Assembly (NCBI RefSeq): GCF_050908995.1 | Contig: NC_135119.1 | Location: forward strand, 4,092,001 to 4,156,000 | Source: Andrena cerasifolii | Taxonomy: Eukaryota; Arthropoda; Insecta; Hymenoptera; Andrenidae | Length of the DNA: 64,000 nt | Reading direction: 5' to 3' | Shown: positions 47,029 through 58,789 of the stretch, one piece after another | Numbering within the stretch: the stretch's first letter is position 1 | Layout of the letters: every line of letters starts with the position of its first letter | Program-made: the position numbers and the translations under genes | Notes under the pieces: model-generated | What the model saw: only the letters and a program-made list of their open reading frames with translations | What the model was told of the DNA's origin: nothing | The model's database searches: none

Positions 47029-47599
47029 TAATGTACTCTGTATTCTGTTCCGTAAAATTTGAAAAAAAAATTAATAAACCGCCATTTACAATTCCTGCAA
47101 AATTATTAGGAAAAATGTTGCATCTTCTATGGAAACCTTTGAATCCGACCCAAAGTAGGTAGTATTCTGAAAAATATGTAGTTTAATCTTGGTAATCTAC
47201 TCTCTTGGTAATGTAATCTAATCTTGGTAAGTGTCGGATGAATCTAGTTAGATCTAGGTTAGAGTCGAATTTATATTTACAGTTCGCAATAACCACAGAT
47301 TTTGGTTCCGCCAATTTGACGTAAAATATGAAACCCTTGAATTCGCAAAAAGGAGGAAACCAACCGGAGATATCTTTTCCATTTCTTCTCACGCGAGCAA
47401 GTCATATAGGAATTCAAATTTAAAACTTTTTCGTGGCTGCATAACATAAAATATATTCCATGTTACCTTGCATGCTCGCCAAAAATTTGAAAATTCTCTT
47501 TACGTCACCTACAATCTTTCACTTCATTAGAACAATATCCCTTTTTCTATTTACCTGGTCATTGAACACCGTTCCCCGGATACTAATATTAAAGATCTA
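47029..47599. other. no recognisable feature
   Basis: AT-rich. The minus-strand open frame at 47183-47392 has no motif. Confidence 0.4.
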
Positions 47600-47971
47600 G
47601 CCGGGTAAGCATAGGGAAAACTGTCCAGCTCCAATTTTAATATTTATGTACACCAAATAATGCTCTTTGCCTAAAAAGCCACTGAGAGAAATTTCAGCTC
47701 CCTACCCCATCTCGTTATTGTGATATGGTGAAAAAATATATGTCGTAGAGCTAGAAAATACCTACTACGTGCATTTTGAAGCATTAAAATATCTTAACTA
47801 GTTATTGAGAAAAAAAATGGTAAAGTTCAGTATTGTTATCCCCATATCACCCTAACGTGGGAGGGTAGAGATCTGAAGAATCTCTCAGTGATATTTTAAG
47901 TAAAGAACATTATTTGGTATACATAAATACTAAAATTGGTGCTGTGACCGGTTCCTCTATGCTCACCCGGC
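47600..47971. mobile_element. 372-bp TA-flanked fold-back MITE
   Basis: GCCGGGTAAGCATAGGGAA at the left (TA 47598-47599) and its imperfect inverse at the right (TA 47972-47973). Arms of about 100 bp share TTTAATATTTATGTACACCA and its inverse near 47920-47940. The centre holds a TTATTGTGATATGG / CCCATATCA pair. No coding sequence. Confidence 0.8.
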
Positions 47972-47973
47972 TA

Positions 47974-49233
47974 GACCCTGTGCAGCTGCCCAGTACACAA
48001 ACACTGGCATTAAACTGTTCTTTTCGGCAGAGCAAAGGGGTGCTACGATTGGAAGCAAATTATACACGCTATCGTCTCGCCCATCGATGTTAACGACTGC
48101 AACGATAAATGGAAGATGATCTTGGCGGGCAATGGCGGGGAAGCCTAGCGAGAGGGTGCAGGACGAGCATTAAAAAGAATTCTGGGAAACGATCAGGGGA
48201 TTTCGTTCTAATCTGTTCGGCAGATAACTATCAGTCTGCGGAGGGATATGGTAAAAGGGTAAAGCGCGGCAAGGGGCAGCCGAAGGGAAAGGATCGAGGT
48301 GGGCTAGCACGAATCAAGGTGGGGATAGGGTATAAAGCAGATTGGCTTGCATGGCAGAAACTCCCGAAGTTGGAAGCTCGTTATGTGCAGCACGCAAACA
48401 CACGACTCGAAATTATCTTCGTAATTAACTGCACTTCTTAACATAACGCATGGCGTGCCAACCGGGCCAGACGGCGGGAATACGTATTTGGCGGAATCTA
48501 CGAAGACGATATGTAACCTAAAACTGGCACCAGCTGCTAGCCGGCTTTCTGGACGCTGGTGTGTACACATTACACGTACTTATGTATCCAACCTATACCA
48601 CGTACGCCCGGGATGTCCCATAACTTGCAATACCGTACGTCGTATCAAGGAAAAGTATTCCCCGCATTTGTGCGAATGTGTACGGGCATGGGTGCAGGTG
48701 CCGGGATACATAAAATTTCGAGTGCACGAGGCTCGCCGTGGGTCGAGCCTGGCTACAGTTCAATCGGCTCCAGCTTATCCAGATTCAATACCCAATCGTC
48801 GAAAATTAGGAGCAACTCGAACCATACGACTATAATTACTTCGTGTTTCATTTCGTACTTCCCTCTCGTTGGGACACTTCGAACTGGGTCAACTGCACGT
48901 ACCTACATACACTGTGCGGCTCTTCGCGACGCTCCTATTCCGCCATAAATGGATATTTTTACTTGCAACATTTTTTTTTTTTATTGTCTTAAAAGGTAAT
49001 AAAATAAAGCAACAGTTGTTTCCTTTTTTAATTCGCGAAAATTTAAGTATTCTTCAGCCCTCACACTGTGAAGACGCTTTAATGGCAGATTATAAATTCT
49101 GATTTCTATATTTTTATTCTGTTTTTAGTATTGCCTGTCATCATTCTTGTAGAAAGAGAAGCTACAAGCCAATGATATAGTGGTGAATCATTTTTCGTAC
49201 TGGGTATACAGTGGGCAAGAGTCTCAGATAAAA
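47974..49233. other. GC-richer block without recognisable gene
   Basis: 47980-48950 is less AT-rich than its surroundings and has several overlapping open frames on both strands (up to 129 codons at 48559-48948). None shows a domain, signal peptide or consistent splice context that I can name. It may be unique host sequence or the remains of an unknown element. Confidence 0.35.
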
Positions 49234-49392
49234 TCTTCTATAAATAAAAGGGACCATTCATAATCGTTCCACGCATTCAACGATTTAGTAATCGCGTAGC
49301 TTTAAAATGGGTTGCTACGTTGCTCGTCCTACTTTTTTGTCTCTTTGTGGTGTCTTGTAGAGCAAACCTTGGATTTCCTGCTAGTCCTTAAT
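49234..49392 (+). repeat. 159-bp direct repeat, left copy
   Basis: Runs from TCTTCTATAAATAAAAGGGA to CTGCTAGTCCTTAAT. A ~90% identical copy of the same length lies at 50845-51003. The right edge is exactly where LINE sequence begins. Confidence 0.8.
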
Positions 49393-50068
49393 CTACCCTA
49401 TGTCTATAAAATTGCCTCTGCTACCTGGTCACCCCATCAATCCAAATATATTGATCTCCTAGAGAAGATACAACACAGATTCCTGAGATATGCTGCATAT
49501 AAAACTGGTCAACGTACGGCGAGGCACGATCATAACTATGTACCACTCGTGCAATCTCTTAACATTCCTACTTTAGAAGACCGCAGAATTGTATCTGATT
49601 TACTATTTATTCATAGGATAATTAATGGTCTAGTTAACTGTCCACAGATATTGTGTTGTATTAATTTTCATATTCCGCCTAGGCAGTGCAGGGATGCAAG
49701 ACTGCTTTATACCACTTCGTTTAAGTCGAATTTTGGCTACTCTGATCCAATTAATCGTATCTGTGAAGGAGCTAATAAGTATACCAGTTCCTTTGACCTT
49801 TTCGCCATATCTCATTCTGCACTCAAACGTCGTCTGAATATTCCAAATAATGTACTGTGATATGCTTCAGCTGTTCTCTATTTTAGCTCTGCAATTTACT
49901 AACGCAATTACTTCGTTTACCGGAGCTTGTCAGACAAATTATTTTATGTCCCCTGCGTCAACTGTCTTAATGTTTTTTTTTCTCTTTAGTTTCATATGTA
50001 CCCTCTTACTCGTGTACACTAAAGGGAACCCCTTCCCGTTTACAAACAATAAAATAAAATAAAATAAA
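49393..50068 (+). pseudogene. 5'-truncated non-LTR retrotransposon 3' end with AAAAT tail
   Basis: An open frame to the stop at 49860 encodes SATWSPHQSKYIDLLEKIQH, FLRYAAYKTG, then VQSLNIPTLEDRRIVSDLLF and a SDPINRICEGANKY segment. This is the C-terminal region of a LINE ORF2 (WSP..., LE.(I/V)Q..FLR, L...RR..DL.F...(I/L)..G, PINR). About 190 bp of 3' untranslated sequence and a tail (AAAAT)x4 at 50048-50068 follow. The frame's upstream 27 codons (from 49312) belong to the flanking direct repeat. The start is a typical 5' truncation. The C-terminal frame is intact, so the copy is younger than the one at 44.5-45.1 kb. Confidence 0.8.
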
Positions 50069-50760
50069 ATCATATGTGACGACGATTTCTTTGTTTTTTA
50101 TCGATTTTGTCACGTTTTCTGCAACGCTTTAAATGCCACGTTTTTTGTAACGCTATAAGGTGGGGATATTATAAATAATACAGAAATGTGTTTGATGTCC
50201 TTCTTTTCTACATTTGTCCAGGCTGAATGGAATACTGTTCGAATTTTAAATTCATGTTGTGTTTTAAAATAATAAACAAGAAATCATGGGAGCCATTGTT
50301 TTTTAATGGGCAAGTTCTTTGTTATAAAATCATATGTGACGACGATTTCATTGTTTTTTATCGATTTTGTCACGTTTTCTGTAACGCTTTAAATGCCACG
50401 TATTTTGTAACGCTATAAAGTGGGGATATTATAAATTAATAAATAAATAAATAAATAATACAGAAATGTGTTTGGTGTCCTTCTTTTCGCAATTTATACA
50501 GGATTAATGGAATACTGTTCTTATTTAAAATTCATGTGGCTTTTCAAAATTAAAAACTAAAACATCACGGAGGTGATGTCACGATTTGTGAAACGCTTTA
50601 AACGAAGGTTATTTAAAAAGTGTTTGGTGTCTTTCTTTTCTATATTTGTCCAGGTTGAATGAAATACCCTTCGAATTTTAAATTAATCTTGTGTTTTAAA
50701 ATAATAACCAAAAAATCATGGAAGCCATTGTTTTCAATGGATCTTTGTAACGCTTTTTAA
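50069..50760 (+). repeat. ~261-bp tandem repeat, about 2.6 copies
   Basis: CATATGTGACGACGATTTC starts units at 50070 and 50331. A third, shorter unit starts near 50575 (GATGTCACGATTTGTGAAAC). Landmarks shared by units: TTTGTAACGCTATAA, CAGAAATGTGTTTG, GTCCTTCTTTTC, GGAATACTGTTC, CATGG(G/A)AGCCATTG. Unit 2 has an extra (AAAT)n stretch at 50437-50457. It follows the LINE tail directly. Confidence 0.85.
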
Positions 50761-50844
50761 AGAGGTAGGTCTGGGTCAGGTCTATTTTAACAGGGTTATT
50801 GTAAATCATAAGGATACGGTAAAGATCACGGTTTGGGTTAGTTG

Positions 50845-51003
50845 TCTTCTATAAATAAAAGGGACCATTCATAATCGTTCCACGCATTCAACCATTTAGT
50901 AATCGCGTAGCTTTAAAACGGTCTGCAACCTTCTTCGTCCTACTTTTTTGTCTCTCTGTGGTTTCTTATAGAGCAAACCTTGAATTGCCTGCTAGCCCTT
51001 AAT
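50845..51003 (+). repeat. 159-bp direct repeat, right copy
   Basis: Matches 49234-49392 over its full length with scattered substitutions. It ends at CTGCTAGCCCTTAAT and then runs into unrelated AT-rich sequence. Confidence 0.8.
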
Positions 51004-51390
51004 ATAATATAAAAACTGTTCATACTTTTGGGAATACATACATTTCTACAGACATTTCGAAATATTCGAGTCAAATTTTCACTGAAAACAGGACATTTTA
51101 TTGCATTCTTTTCCAATAACGCAACGACAAGTGCTTTCTTTTGAATCAAAAATTCATGAGCATAGATTAAACGCTTCTAAATATTTAGAAGCACCCCAGG
51201 AATTAATTTATGATTTCCTTATTTTTTTAAAAAATCTCATATATTTTATTATCACATTCGGACAATTCGGAGTTTAATTTTTATCATTGGATTAGTGTAT
51301 GTATTTTTAAGAAAATACATTTATTAATGCGTAAAAATTTTAACTCGTCTCGTGCGAACAAGGTTCTACACATCGTTTAACACATCTTAC
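51004..51390. other. no recognisable feature
   Basis: AT-rich. Nothing identified. Confidence 0.4.
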
Positions 51391-51819
51391 AAGGGAAGAT
51401 CCCGAACCCGAAAATTCCAAAAATTCTGAAACATTGTGAATATCGTAGGGGATTTCCTCCTGATTACAACGCAATTTTTGTTTGCTGCCCAAATTCACTC
51501 GAAGGGGGTAAAATTAACCCCTGAAAATTCGGCTATTTTCCGATTTTGTGTTATAACTCGCGAACTGTAAGAGATAGAAAAAAAGTTTCAAGACAAAAGT
51601 TACTTCTTTTAATTCGATCTAGCATTTGATAAAAAAATTGTACAGTTTACGATTTATAACAAAAAATCAGAAAATAACCGGATTTTCAGGGGTCAATTTA
51701 CACACCCTTAGAGTGAATTTGGGCAGCAAACAAAAATTGCGTTGTAATCAGGAGGTAATTCCCTACATATTCATAAAGTTTTAGAATTTTTTGAATTTCC
51801 GGGTTCGGGAACTTCCCTT
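51391..51819. mobile_element. 429-bp fold-back MITE
   Basis: AAGGGAAGATCCCGAACCCG at the left and the inverse AAGGGAAGTTCCCGAACCCG at the right. Arms (~190 bp) mirror each other, e.g. CCTCCTGATTACAACGCAAT (51457) and its inverse (near 51740-51757). Centre near 51600. The target duplication is not certain. It ends 9 bp before the next mariner-type MITE. Confidence 0.85.
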
Positions 51820-51828
51820 AGTAATCTA

Positions 51829-52516
51829 CAGTGGCTCACAGCCGTAATCGTACACTCTTTAAAATCGCATAACATTTTTAAAATTGGTCCAAACGACTTG
51901 AGTTTTTTTTTGAGACGCTAGAAGGATGAATTTGCTAAGTGGCATGTTTCAACGTTTTGAAAAAAAATGCAATTTGCCGCAGTAGCAAAAAAATAGAAAA
52001 GGTCGTTTTTTTTCAACTTTTTTTTGTGAGCCTGCAATGAAATTTAAAAAAACCGTTTGTAGATTGAAGTAAGTTGTATACGTGTCTGAAATTTCATGAA
52101 AATCGGTTAAAGTTGCTCTGAGCTATAAACGCTTAAAGCTCGCAGAATAAGGACGAGAATCTCTGATTTTGGGAATTCCCGCGATTCTCGATCTTATTCT
52201 GCGATCTTTAAGCGTTTATAGCTCAGAGCAACTTTAACCGATTTTCATGAAATTTTAGACACGTTTACATCTTACTTCAATCTACAAACGGTTTTTTTTT
52301 TTAATTTTCATTACAGGCTCACAAAAAAAAGTTTAAAAAAGTACCTTTTTTATTTTTTTTTTGCTATTCCGACCAAGTACATTTTTTTCAAAACGACGAA
52401 TCACGTCACTTAGCAAACTAATCCTTCTAGCTTCTAAAAAAAACTCAAGTCGTTTGGATTAATTTTAAAAAAGTTATAGGATTTTAAAAAGTGTACGATT
52501 ATGGCTGTGAGCCACT
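51829..52516. mobile_element. Tc1/mariner-type palindromic MITE, copy 4 (longer, variant ends)
   Basis: 688 bp with TA on both sides. Ends CAGTGGCTCACAGCCGTAAT and its inverse. After ~27 bp it joins the common sequence (AAAATCGCATAAC, ACTTGAGTTTTTTT, TTTGCTAAGTG). It is longer than the others because both arms keep the TTAAAGCGCAGAATAAGG-type inner segment and a fuller centre. No coding sequence. Confidence 0.9.
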
Positions 52517-53251
52517 GTATTTTGAGCGCTGCAGATTTCCACTGATGACGCGCGCAGGAGATGGTTCCGGTGGAAAAAAGATCGAGTGACCACGATGCTT
52601 GTTTACCAGTACCACACATTGTTTACCAAAAACCGATTTTCATTCCGACTATTGTGCTTTCGCGTGCTGTCCGGCACGCACCGACACACTGGCGAGTGAT
52701 TTGTGCTCTTGTTCCCTCGAAATTTTATGAATACTCCATGATTTCGTCACACAGTTAATGGATAGCTTAAATCAATTGCTCCGTTTTATTCTTCATTGCC
52801 AAGCACTTTTGTACCCGACTGATAAGTGATGGATACTTTCACGATTAATTATTTCATTTAATATAAACAATTTGTAAATCTACGTACATGCAAACTTTTT
52901 GCGAATTTCATGCAGGACACAGATAATATTATTTCTTTTAAATTGTACACTGATCATTGTCAACTTATTATCATACTTATTGCACAATAAGTATTAAACA
53001 TCTGGGAATCATAAATTGGCAGAAATATACAAATTTTATAACTGTACGTATTATTCTTAAAAACCTATTTTTCATTAGCACTTTTCTTATTTATTAAATC
53101 TTTTAAAATTTTATTAAACTCTCCACTTAATTTTTTATAATTAATTCACAGAAATGTTCTTTGGCTTTATTCACATACATTATCAGCAAATCAGATATAG
53201 TATGTTAAATTATTCCTGAGTATAATCGATTTCTGACCTTTCTCCTTACAG
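52517..53251. other. no recognisable feature
   Basis: 52520-52760 is GC-richer with short open frames on both strands and no motif. The remainder is AT-rich. Confidence 0.4.
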
Positions 53252-53412
53252 CTCAAACGCAGAAATAAAGGCAACGTGCACAGAACGTCGTCTAGCTGCA
53301 TTAAAGATGCGATATAAATTCTGCAAACGCTTTCACGGAACACAGCTATTTCGACAGCGTTTCAGAGAATCGACGGAAAGTGTTATTACAGTTACGAGGA
53401 GACCATGTCAAG
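53252..53412 (+). other. candidate internal exon (host, unknown gene)
   Basis: A pyrimidine-rich stretch with TTTCTCCTTACAG ends at 53251 and TCAAG|GTAATT follows at 53412. The 161 bp between are GC-richer than both sides, and one frame (starting at 53253) stays open throughout: SNAEIKATCTERRLAALKMR at the start, RRPCQ at the end. I recognise no domain. It could be a coding or untranslated exon of a host transcript, or chance. It is the only place in the window where acceptor, composition shift, open frame and donor line up. Confidence 0.3.
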
Positions 53413-53651
53413 GTAATTCGCGTAAAATCATTTCTTAGAAATTTTCTTATTTTATGATAGTTGCTTGTGAATGCTATAAAATTTCACGCGCAACGCTGTA
53501 AAATTAACGAAATCATAGAATATCTTAATATATAAAGAATATCAAATAAGTCAAAAACACAATTTGCCAGTGCTTTCGAAAATTAATAGTTTTACCCAAA
53601 ATAGTTATTGAATATATTTTCGGTTGTTTAATTGGAAATTACTATATGCTA

Positions 53652-54277
53652 GGGTGTGTCAATTTTGTGGGTAAATATAAAATTTTTGAAAATTTTAAAA
53701 TCACTAGAGACAAAGTAATGCTGTTTTTAATCCTGAATCTGAAACTGTCTTCGGAAATTGATTTCAGTGAGGTTTAGCTACCTCAAATCACAGTTGAAAA
53801 AAGTGAAAATTAAGAAATATTTAACTACCACTTACATATTTATATACTGCTTAAAGCGAGTCTTGCTGTCATAAAATCATAAAAATGAAAATAAAAATAA
53901 GTGGGAATTAGTATTTATTACATTCACATTAAAATGTATGGAAATGTGTATTTATTACAAAATGAAAATACATGTAACTTTAGCAACAGATGTAGCCATA
54001 TGTCACCTATGTAGTAAATTTAATGCTATTTAACAAACTCCACCAAAGAAGCGATATCTAATTTGCTTCTGTTGCGGTTCATAAGCTGAATTATTAATTT
54101 TTTTTAAAAATAATTTTAGTAATTTTCGTATTTTTCTGTAATTTGAAATGAAATTTCATCTAGGTAAATAATGTAATACACAAAATTTAAAGGTAGTGGT
54201 TAAATTTGAACCTGAAATTATACCCTATCTCCACTACTTGTTTTTAAAATTAAAACACTGAAAAAATTGGAGTACCC
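53652..54277. mobile_element. possible TA-flanked element with short GGGT ends
   Basis: GGGTGTGTCAATTTTGTGG at the left and the inverse GGGTACTCCAATTTTTTCAG at the right, with TA outside both (53650-53651 and 54278-54279). The match is imperfect and the arms do not extend, so confidence is low. Confidence 0.4.
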
Positions 54278-54279
54278 TA

Positions 54280-54788
54280 CTGTATGCTCTTCTAGAAGAA
54301 TGTAACCCGAACTCTTTAAGAGAAAAAATAATTGTAAGAGAAGATTAGAGTCAGTTGAAATACAGGCGAGTTTGAATAGTAGTGTTTTCTTGTCATAGAC
54401 CGGGCAAACTGATGTGACATTCTCACACAGCTAAACAACTCCAACAGATTAGTCGACACTATGCAATATAGGTACGCAGGTATGTACCGAAGTTTGTTCT
54501 GTTAGGTACTCACAGTATTTTGCTTGCATTTGTTTGCTGTAGGTAGCGAGGAAGTTTCGTTTGTTTAATATACAGATCAGATTTGACCATTTAACTAAAA
54601 CGTTATAATCGATTGATAGTGACATTGGTAGCGCGAAAATATAGTCACTAGATAATTAATACATACATAGGGAAATGTTTCAATAAGGACACGTAATAGT
54701 TGGCTTCCAAAATAAAAATGAAGTGAAGTAAGGAATTGCTAAATACAAAGGGAAAATAACAAAGTCAAATGAGTACAAAATTGGGTTG
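54280..54788. other. no recognisable feature
   Basis: AT-rich. Nothing identified. Confidence 0.4.
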
Positions 54789-54790
54789 TA

Positions 54791-55019
54791 GGGTGGATGT
54801 ACCAGTAAATGAACACGTACCAGTGAATGGACATTTTTTATTAAAATGAGTAAAATAAGTTATTAAAAGAAGCAACTAATTAATCAGAGACTCCTTGTAA
54901 TTTCTTGCTTCAGATCCAAACAATTTTTGCAGCACGTGGAGTCAATCGCGCTGCAAACATAATTTTATAATAGTGTTCATTCATTAGCCTTGAGTGTTCA
55001 TTTATTGGTGCGTTTACCC
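54791..55019. mobile_element. 229-bp TA-flanked MITE with GGGT ends
   Basis: GGGTGGATGTACCAGTAAAT then GAACAC at the left; the inverse GGGTAAACGCACCAATAAAT then GAACAC at the right; TA at 54789-54790 and 55020-55021. An extra AATGAACAC box lies inside each arm. No coding sequence. Confidence 0.8.
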
Positions 55020-55058
55020 TAGTCCCGTGGCATTTTTTCGGATAATGAATCAAACATA

Positions 55059-55604
55059 CAGTGACTCGCATTAATATTCGGACACTTTTTAAAATCGCAT
55101 AACTTTTTTAGAATTGGTCCAAACAACTTGAGTTTTTTTGAGAAGCTAGAAGGGTTAGTTTGCTAACTGACGCGTTTCGTCGTTTTGAAAAATAATGTAT
55201 TTGGTTGGAAGAGCGAAAAGAATAGTGAAGGTCGATTTTTAAACTTTTTTTTGTGAGCTTGTAATGAAAATTAAAAAAAAAAAACCGTTTGTAGATTGCA
55301 GTAAGTTGTATACGTGCCGAAAAATTCATCAAAATCGGTTAACGTTGCTCCGAGCTACAAACGTTTAAATATCGCAGAATAAGGTCGAGAATCGCGAAAA
55401 TTCCCGAAATCAGCGATTTTCGCTATTTCGCTATTCACTATTCTTTTCGCTATTCCAACCAAATACATTTAATTTCAAAACGACGAAACGCGTCAGTTAG
55501 CAAACTAATCCTTCTAGCTTCTCAAAAAAACGCAAGTTGTTTGGAGCAATTCTGAAAAAGTTATGCGATTTTAAAAAGTGTCCGAATATTAATGCGAGCC
55601 ACTG
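55059..55604. mobile_element. Tc1/mariner-type palindromic MITE, copy 5
   Basis: 546 bp, TA at 55057-55058 and 55605-55606. Left end CAGTGACTCGCATTAATATT, right end the inverse of CAGTGGCTCGCATTAATATT. Close to copies 2 and 3 throughout. The minus-strand frame at 55108-55332 is a by-product. Confidence 0.9.
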
Positions 55605-55606
55605 TA

Positions 55607-55936
55607 TGTATATTACTAGGAGCAATTCATTGTCTTTCCAAAGGCATGTAAAGAAGAAATAAAAATGAATGCTGTGTAGAAAATGTAGCTACGTTAATCA
55701 GGATTTAATTAGTATCACATTCTGACTAAACTGACATTAACATTAACTGCTTATCATCAAATAATCTAAAACAAGCTTGGAATTTTATTTTCTACCACAC
55801 AGTCAACTTTTATATGTATACGATTTTCACTGAGGTATAATTGTGTCAGTTAAGATAAAAATGCTGGTTCTATTAGACATAAATTTCGAAGACTCAATCA
55901 CGATCAGTAAAATATAGTTTAAGGATCGTGTTCGGC
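55607..55936. other. no recognisable feature
   Basis: AT-rich. Nothing identified. Confidence 0.4.
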
Positions 55937-56696
55937 TTAAGGGTACTAGGCAGTCGTTCCTGTCGAAAATGAAGCATTCCTGTTTCAATTAATTGCAAAG
56001 AAACCAATTGAAACCGAGACTCGTTCTTTGGCATGAAGTTTATTAACATCGTAAGCTTTAAAAAAAAATTTTGTGTAGTCAAAAATATGGATTATATATT
56101 ACGCTACAGATGGATCATTAAAAAGTGTTTTTAAAAAAAGTTTCTTTTATTTTGCAGTGATAACTCAGAAACGGAGGTTCCAATCGATTCAAAACAAATT
56201 CGAGGATGTTCACAAAATATGTAGTTTTGGACCAGACCTAAATTAAAGTTAATGAAAACTCTTATTCTTTGTGAAAATAAACTAAAACCCCAGTGAGACC
56301 CCATTCATGAAGTTTTACCATCCCCCAAGCCCCAAAAGGTGAGATCTTAGTTTATTTTCATAAAGATTAAGAGTTTTCATCAACTTTAATTTATGTCTGG
56401 TCCGAAACTACACATTTTGTGAAGATGTTCGAATTTGTTTTGAATCGATTGGAACCTCCGTTTCTGAGTTATCACTGCAAAACAAAAGAAACTTTTTCTC
56501 AAAAAGCCTATTTAATGATCCATCTGTAGCGTCGTATATAATGCATATTTTTTACTAAACAAAAATGCTTTTTAAAACTTATGATGTTAATAAACTTCAT
56601 GCCATAGAACAAGTCTCAGTCTCAATTGGTTTCTTTGTAATTAATTGAAACAGAAATGCTTAATTTTAGACAGGAACGACTGTCTAGTACCCTTAA
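55937..56696. mobile_element. 760-bp TTAA-type fold-back MITE
   Basis: TTAAGGGTACTAGGCAGTCG then TTCCTGTC at the left; the inverse TTAAGGGTACTAGACAGTCG at the right. The arms mirror each other over nearly the whole length, e.g. TCAATTGGTTTC pairs and AACGGAGGTTCCAATCGATT with its inverse. The centre near 56285-56340 includes CCCCATTCATGAAG and CCCAAGCCCCAAAAGG. No coding sequence. Confidence 0.9.
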
Positions 56697-57022
56697 AGTC
56701 CTTCGCGGTCATCCCTTCTTATAATCAAAAATTGGTCACACGGGGTTCACTGCACCCCAGCCCCATTTTTGAGTTACCATTTTCGTATTTTTTAATCTTT
56801 TAACTTTTCAGTGATAATTGTACATTCATGCTCTAATAGTATTTTTCTAGAAACATAAATTTTGATATGATGAAATTTACAGTTGGAAAAATAGTCGTGG
56901 GAATCGAATTGTTTTATTTGTAGAATTCACCAAATTTTTAAATTTTAATATTAAAGTATAAAAATTTACAGAAATATTGGCAAAGAGAAAAAAATGCCTA
57001 AGGTGTGGCCACGAAGGGTTAA
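56693..57022. mobile_element. second TTAA-type element sharing the first one's TTAA
   Basis: The left end TTAAAGTCCTTCGCGGTCAT begins in the right TTAA of the previous element. The right end, inverted, is TTAACCCTTCGTGGCCACAC (TTAA at 57019-57022). The ends match over about 18-20 bp with mismatches. The interior includes CACCCCAGCCCCATTTTTGA. No coding sequence. Confidence 0.65.
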
Positions 57023-58434
57023 GTTTCCGGTTATTTCCTTTAGTAAAGGAATAACTCTAACCTACATAAATCAAGAATCAGTTGGTACATAAAATGCAAA
57101 GTGGTCACAGCTCACAGGCAGGATGAGATGGGGCACATAAAGTGTTAAAAGCTGTTTTCGCAGAAAGCATTAGAGACAGCTACAATATTCTCTTTTTATA
57201 TTTTAGAGCTCATTGAGCACCTGACACACACGCACGCCATGTTTCTGCAGGTGATGTGATATTCCCCTTTCTTTCCCAATACTACCTATGACACATAAAT
57301 TTTTGCGTTTATAATTAACTTGATTAAAAATTAAAAATTAACACTTATATAAAAAAAAACTTGTTCTCACGTTTTGCATACTTAAAAACGTACGATGAAG
57401 AATTAATAAATTTCAGCAGAGAGACTCTGAAGCAAGAGGAAATGCGTTAAATAAAATATGTCGGCTACATATTTATTTACGATTGTAGATAACTTCATTA
57501 TCCGTGTACCTATGTATCTGAAAAGTTTCTGGAATTGTTAACCAATTTCTTACGACTTGTATTCGAAGCTATGTTTATTTAACATATTTCTTTATCTCCA
57601 TAGTCACTACAAAACAGTATTAAACTTTCACGAACTAAATATTGCAGGATATGCCGGTACTGTTACAAAGCGTCGCCAGCTGTCAATTACGGCGCGTCTA
57701 TTCTACAGCAATGAATAATAAGGCGACAGCGTTGCTTGGAACATGACGTTCGAGTTTATCAGTACGCATTCTTCTGCTGCTAGTTAATCAAGTTTTCGAA
57801 CTTTATGTAAAGCTGTATTTATCTACAATATCCGGGTAACGAAGTTATAGGAATAATTGTAACAACAAACTTACTGCAATTAGCGAAGATCCAACTTAAA
57901 CAGTTGCTTCAATGCAGAGTGGGGTGCAATTTGTTCCATACCAGGCTCAGATTATGGAAAAATTAATGTCGAAGATTCGTCGCGTCAGCAGAATTTAGAT
58001 AGCGGTTGATTTACAATGCGCTTGGATTTTTGCATTTGTAAATATTAATAGTGGATATATGGTTAACAAAAGCAGAAAAAATAGATCATTGGATTTGTAC
58101 AAATTATTAATTATTTTATTGTGTTGAAAATGGAAAATATTGCCGCTCGGGTAGTATATAGTTCTGTTTGGTGAATTAACACGCCACGGTGGAAATTTAA
58201 ATTTTGGTGGGACTATAAAAAGTGATGGGAAAAGTAGATTGAGAGATTCAATTACAGACAATTGCGTGGTAATTGTGTTATTCTTTCAAACAGTCCATCT
58301 ACGCTGAAGAATACTATCACAAGAGTGAAATTGATTATTTCGAAACTGAAGCTCGGTTTCAAAAGAATATTATTATCTACTTGTTTTTAACTTGTTTTAA
58401 CACAGAATCGATCCTGTTTCGTTTATGTCATGAA
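57023..58434. other. no recognisable gene
   Basis: Two weak acceptor-like sites (near 57206 and 57652) precede short open stretches, but neither is convincing as an exon. The rest is AT-rich, with an open frame on the minus strand at 57995-58261 lacking motifs. Confidence 0.4.
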
Positions 58435-58789
58435 TAGTGTTTACACAAAAACCGACTTTTGAAAAAACAGATTTTCGAATTCCACTATTCCCAAAAAAAA
58501 CAGTTAGACCGGTTTTCGAATTTTCACAGAAAAAATTGAAATAGTAAATAAATATTCGTACTTATTGTAAAAGTCTTCAGTTTCCTTAATATTATGGAAT
58601 TACTAAAAAATAACAAAATAAAATATACTCTATCTATAAAAAATCAAATAAAAAAAAATTAAAATAACTAAAATCCGTACAAATACTTACAATTTTTGAG
58701 TTTATTTAATATTTATGGATCTACAAAAATATAATACAATAAAATAGGCTGCATAGAAAACCAAATGAAAAAAAAACTAAAATAACTAA

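Noticed and set aside
48109..48948. Overlapping 110-129-codon open frames in a GC-richer block
   Set aside because: Several frames on both strands are equally open, none has a recognisable domain, and no consistent splice or start context is visible.
57206..57250. Short exon candidate between TATTTTAG and CAGGTGATG
   Set aside because: Only about 44 bp, weak acceptor context, no supporting composition change.
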